NCBI RefSeq assembly: GCF_945957265.1
Contig: NZ_CAMFKO010000042.1
Span: forward strand, 1 to 33,846
Reading direction: 5' to 3'
DNA from: an uncultured Dechloromonas sp.
GTDB taxonomy: Bacteria; Pseudomonadota; Gammaproteobacteria; Burkholderiales; Rhodocyclaceae
Length of the DNA stretch: 33,846 nt
Part shown: positions 31,482 through 33,846 of the stretch, in pieces
How positions within the stretch are numbered: the stretch's first letter is position 1
How the letters are laid out: each line of letters opens with the position of its first letter
Translations under genes and position numbers: made by a program
The notes under the pieces: generated by a model
The model's database searches: none
The model's input: only the letters and a program-made list of their open reading frames with translations
What the model was told of the DNA's origin: nothing

Positions 31482-31944
31482 GGACGGCGCGATCGTCGAC
31501 GATGCCTGGCAAATCCGGGCGACGCCGGATGTCGCGTCTGCCGGCCGGGGCGCGAAAGCCATTCTGCCCCTGCCGATCTACCTGGCCCAGGCCGCCGCTC
31601 TTGCCGACAGGCAGGCTGCCGTCGGCGTCCTGCTCGGGCCGGACGACGATCCGGAGGCGCTGCTGCCCCATCTCGAGCGGCTGCCGCTGATCGCGGTCGA
31701 TTTTCCCGCTTTTGCCGACGGCAGGGGCTATTCGACCGGCCGGCTGTTGCGCTCGCGTTACGGCTTCGCCGGCGAATTGCGCGCGGTCGGCGACATCCTG
31801 CGCGACCAGCTGTACTTTCTCGGGCGCTGCGGATTCAACGCCTTCGCGTTGCGCGAAGACCAGGATCTCGAGGCGGCCCTGGCGGCGTTCGGCGACTACG
31901 CCTGGCAACCCGCCTGGCAGCAGCAGTCCAGCCGGCCGGGCTGA
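31465..31944 (+). CDS. DUF934 family protein
   Basis: The 159-residue protein matches the DUF934 family: an LPLPIYLAQA-like segment, FADGRGYSTGRLLRSRYGFA near 88-107, then GDILRDQLYFLGRCGFNAF. Such proteins accompany siroheme sulfite/nitrite reductases in cysteine biosynthesis loci and may be electron-transfer or assembly partners; their mechanism is not established. The ATG at 31465 overlaps the reductase gene by 17 bases and has GGAGGA 7 bases upstream, so the two are co-translated. It converges on the subunit IV-like gene. Confidence 0.85.
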   Translation: MKRIIKDGAIVDDAWQIRATPDVASAGRGAKAILPLPIYLAQAAALADRQAAVGVLLGPDDDPEALLPHLERLPLIAVDFPAFADGRGYSTGRLLRSRYGFAGELRAVGDILRDQLYFLGRCGFNAFALREDQDLEAALAAFGDYAWQPAWQQQSSRPG

Positions 31945-31962
31945 GTCGCCCCGGGGCCTTTC

Positions 31963-32271
31963 TCAGAGCGACGCGACGCGGGCAAATTCCTTGCCGAAGA
32001 AGGCGGTCAGCACCAGGGCAAGCGGCGTGAAAGCGACAAAGGCATGGGTGACGCGGCGAATGAAGGGGTGGGCAAGGCGGGTTTCGACGAAATGCCGGGC
32101 GATCAGGTCGCCCTTGATCCAGACGATGGCGGCGACCAGCAGTTGCAGCCAGGCGTCGCCGTGCAGGTACTCGCTGAGCAGGACGCTGGCCAGGGTCAGG
32201 CCGACCAGCGCCAGCCAGGTCTTGACCAGGGGGCGGTAGGCCGCCGACGGAGCGGTTGGGAGCGGATTCAT
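31963..32271 (-). CDS. Cytochrome c oxidase subunit IV-like small membrane protein (NorF-like position)
   Basis: The 102-residue protein has three hydrophobic segments (KTWLALVGLTLASVLLSEYL, WLQLLVAAIVWIKGDLIA and HAFVAFTPLALVLTAFF), matching the prokaryotic cytochrome c oxidase subunit IV type. It directly follows the norE-like gene, with the ATG 2 bases after its stop. It occupies the place of norF in nor operons that carry norEF. It is probably an accessory of nitric oxide reductase assembly or activity; the family link to NorF is by position. The open frame extends upstream through norE in another frame, but the ATG at 32271 gives a proper protein. Confidence 0.75.
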   Translation of the reverse strand: MNPLPTAPSAAYRPLVKTWLALVGLTLASVLLSEYLHGDAWLQLLVAAIVWIKGDLIARHFVETRLAHPFIRRVTHAFVAFTPLALVLTAFFGKEFARVASL

Positions 32272-32273
32272 GA

Positions 32274-32879
32274 TTACACCAGGACGTAGAAGAAGGGGAA
32301 GATGACCAGCCAGATGATGTCGGTGGCGTGCCAATAGCTGGCCAGCGCTTCCAGGCCGGCGTAATCGTCGGCCGAATAGCCGCCGGCCAGATGGCGGGCG
32401 AGAACCCAGAGTATCCCCAGGATGCCCCAGGTGGCGTGCACCAGGTGGTTGAAGGTGAGGTAGTAATAGACCGTGAAGAAAATCCCGGATTCGCCGTTGA
32501 TGCCGTGGCCCAGATTCCACTGGATCTCGAAGTATTTGGCGACCGGGTAGCCCAGCGCCAGTACGAGTCCGCCGATCAGCCAGTAGAGCGACTGCCGGCG
32601 CCGGTTGGCGCGGATGGCGACCACCGAGCAGGCGATGAAGAAGCTGCTCGTCACCATCAGCAGGGTGATGACCGTCCCGGCAAGGCGCGACAGCTTTTCG
32701 CTACCCGCCTCGAAGGATTCGGGAAAGTGCGCACGGGCGACGAAATAGACCGCGAAAAGCACCAGGAACTCGACGAATTCGCAGGTGATGCCGACCCAGA
32801 TGCCCTTGTTGCCGGGGATACGGGAGGTGTTGCCGGTGGCGGGCGGCGTTTCGGGCAAAGGCAGGGCGAGCGAACTCAT
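32274..32879 (-). CDS. norE: NorE-like cytochrome c oxidase subunit III family protein
   Basis: The 201-residue membrane protein of the COX3 family has about five helices. Typical segments are GIWVGITCEFVEFLVLFAVY, TVITLLMVTSSFFIACS, LTFNHLVHATWGILG and the C-terminal WHATDIIWLVIFPFFYVLV. NorE proteins support nitric oxide reductase activity. The absence of other oxidase subunit genes and the denitrification context favour NorE over an oxidase subunit, but norCB are not in the window. GTGGAG lies before the ATG. Its promoter carries the shared CTGT element. Confidence 0.82.
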   Translation of the reverse strand: MSSLALPLPETPPATGNTSRIPGNKGIWVGITCEFVEFLVLFAVYFVARAHFPESFEAGSEKLSRLAGTVITLLMVTSSFFIACSVVAIRANRRRQSLYWLIGGLVLALGYPVAKYFEIQWNLGHGINGESGIFFTVYYYLTFNHLVHATWGILGILWVLARHLAGGYSADDYAGLEALASYWHATDIIWLVIFPFFYVLV

Positions 32880-32927
32880 GGCGACTCCACGTGAATTGAT
32901 GGCCGATTGTTCGCCTGTTTGGCCTCC

Positions 32928-32966
32928 GATAACAGATACAGCTGGATTGAATTGGAATGGGCACAG
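32928..32966 (-). promoter_or_regulatory. CTGT direct-repeat element and promoter of norE
   Basis: Read on the minus strand, CTGT words begin at 32966, 32941 and 32935, that is at offsets 0, 25 and 31. The first reads CTGTGCCCATT and the last CTGTTATC, nearly identical to the ccoG element. TGTTAT (32934-32929) could be the -10; it lies about 50 bases before the ATG. Confidence 0.6.
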
Positions 32967-33008
32967 CGAAGCGGGAACTCCGCCCGGAATGCGGCTTGCA
33001 AAGACCGG

Positions 33009-33846
33009 TCATCCCGCAGAAGCCGGAAAGCCGTTCTCCTTGAGCGCCTTCTCGATAGCCGCGGGTTTGAGCGATTTGCCGAACAGCCAGCCTTGCAGGA
33101 TGTGGCAGCCGCTTTCGTTCAATAGCGCGGCCTGTTCCGCCGTCTCGACCCCTTCGGCGACGATCTCGAGGCCGAGTTGGCGGCCGATGGCGATGATCGT
33201 GCGGGCGATGGCGAGTTCTTCCGGGGCATGGGTGATGTTGTTGACGAAGGAGCGGTCGATCTTCAGGCGGTCGAGCGGCAGGCGCGACAGGCTGGCCAGC
33301 GCGGAGTAGCCGGTGCCGAAATCGTCCATCGCCAGGCGGACCCCCATCTCCCTCAGGCGGCGCAGGGTGGCGGGGATCGTGGCGTGGCGTTCGATGTCGG
33401 CGTAGAGGCTTTCCGTCAGTTCCAGAACGAGGGCGCCGGCCGGCAGCCCGCTCTCGGCCAGCGCCGCGGCGACTCGTTCGGCAAAATCGCCGGCGTGCAG
33501 CTGGCGCACGGAAACGTTGACGGATATCGACCAGCCCTTGCCGCGGGGGTAAAGCTCATGCCACGACTTCATCTGCCGGCAGGCCTGGCGCAGCACCCAC
33601 TCGCCGAGCGGGACGATCAGGCCGGTCTCTTCGGCCAGCGGAATGAACTCGGCCGGGGAGACGGCGCCGCCGGGTTGTATCCAGCGCAGCAGCGCCTCGA
33701 AGCCGCTGATCCGGGTGTCCTTCTCGCTGTCCACGATGGGCTGGTAATGCACCTCGAACTGCGATTCGTCGAAGGCCAGACGGATTTTCTGTTCCATCGA
33801 CAAGCGCTGGCTGGCCTTGATGCCCAGGCTTTCGTCGTAGAAATGG
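33009..33846 (-). CDS. Cyclic-di-GMP phosphodiesterase domain (EAL), 3' part of a longer GGDEF-EAL type gene
   Basis: The frame is open to the window edge, so the 5' part is missing; about 278 residues are visible. The first residues (HFYDESLGIKASQRLSMEQK) look like the junction between a GGDEF domain and an EAL domain. The EAL domain is complete with the catalytic and metal motifs: FEALLRW, NVSVRQL, ELTESLY, MDDFGTGYSALASLSRLPL, LKIDRSFV and EGVETAEQ. It should therefore be able to hydrolyse cyclic-di-GMP. Its sensory input is outside the window. The apparent TTG start at 33803 is only an internal codon. Confidence 0.9.
   Translation of the reverse strand, partial: HFYDESLGIKASQRLSMEQKIRLAFDESQFEVHYQPIVDSEKDTRISGFEALLRWIQPGGAVSPAEFIPLAEETGLIVPLGEWVLRQACRQMKSWHELYPRGKGWSISVNVSVRQLHAGDFAERVAAALAESGLPAGALVLELTESLYADIERHATIPATLRRLREMGVRLAMDDFGTGYSALASLSRLPLDRLKIDRSFVNNITHAPEELAIARTIIAIGRQLGLEIVAEGVETAEQAALLNESGCHILQGWLFGKSLKPAAIEKALKENGFPASAG

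Noticed and set aside
31945..31962. GCCCCGGGGC palindrome as a terminator between convergent genes
   Set aside because: The palindrome has no loop and only a short T-tract; a stable terminator hairpin is not supported.
1..33846. CRISPR arrays, tRNA or rRNA genes, integrase or transposase genes
   Set aside because: No regular repeat-spacer pattern, no tRNA-like cloverleaf in intergenic regions, and no frame with transposase or integrase features were seen.

Overview
The window looks like the chromosome of a high-GC, denitrifying betaproteobacterium, probably of the Rhodocyclales (Dechloromonas/Azonexus-like). The basis is gene content, codon bias and a NosZ of the clade II type; the genus is a guess. 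No rRNA, tRNA or CRISPR array is visible.

Left edge (1-4600): a NERD-nuclease/UvrD-type helicase gene is followed by the 5' remnant of an AT-richer partner gene that stops abruptly near the window start. Next come a LysR-type regulator, divergent from a tautomerase, and an EamA-type exporter.

Iron region (4600-19000): reading leftward from 11.5 kb there is hemP, tonB, exbB, exbD and then an FtrABCD-type ferrous iron uptake system (P19, cupredoxin, FTR1 permease, polyferredoxin) with an OprB-like porin gene inserted after ftrA. At 11.6-13.7 kb lies a leftward cassette under a Fur-box promoter: a 25-aa membrane peptide, a 68-aa protein, a 141-aa coiled-coil protein and a 434-aa DUF2325 protein. 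I recognise no described function for it. A PchR-like AraC regulator is divergent from a TonB-dependent receptor that has its own Fur box. The receptor is followed by DUF3649, PepSY and DUF3325 membrane proteins. The likely job of the whole region is siderophore, heme and ferrous iron acquisition.

Nitrogen-oxide region (19000-33000): nirS (cytochrome cd1 nitrite reductase), nosZ (N2O reductase), a monoheme cytochrome c with a flavocytochrome-c sulfide dehydrogenase flavoprotein, an ankyrin/Fis-type gene pair, a Crp/Fnr-family regulator, a MocR-type regulator, ccoG, a siroheme nitrite/sulfite reductase with its DUF934 partner, and a norE-like gene with a small oxidase subunit IV-like gene. Heme d1, CuZ and NorCB genes are not in the window. 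The genes are mostly single units with their own promoters. Five of these promoters (nirS, nosZ, crp/fnr, ccoG, norE) share a direct-repeat element built on CTGT words at fixed 25 and/or 31 bp offsets, while canonical TTGAT-N4-ATCAA FNR/DNR boxes were not found in the nirS and ccoG upstream regions I checked for them. This element and the Fur-controlled DUF2325 cassette are the two most interesting signals.

Right edge: the EAL half of a cyclic-di-GMP protein runs out of the window.
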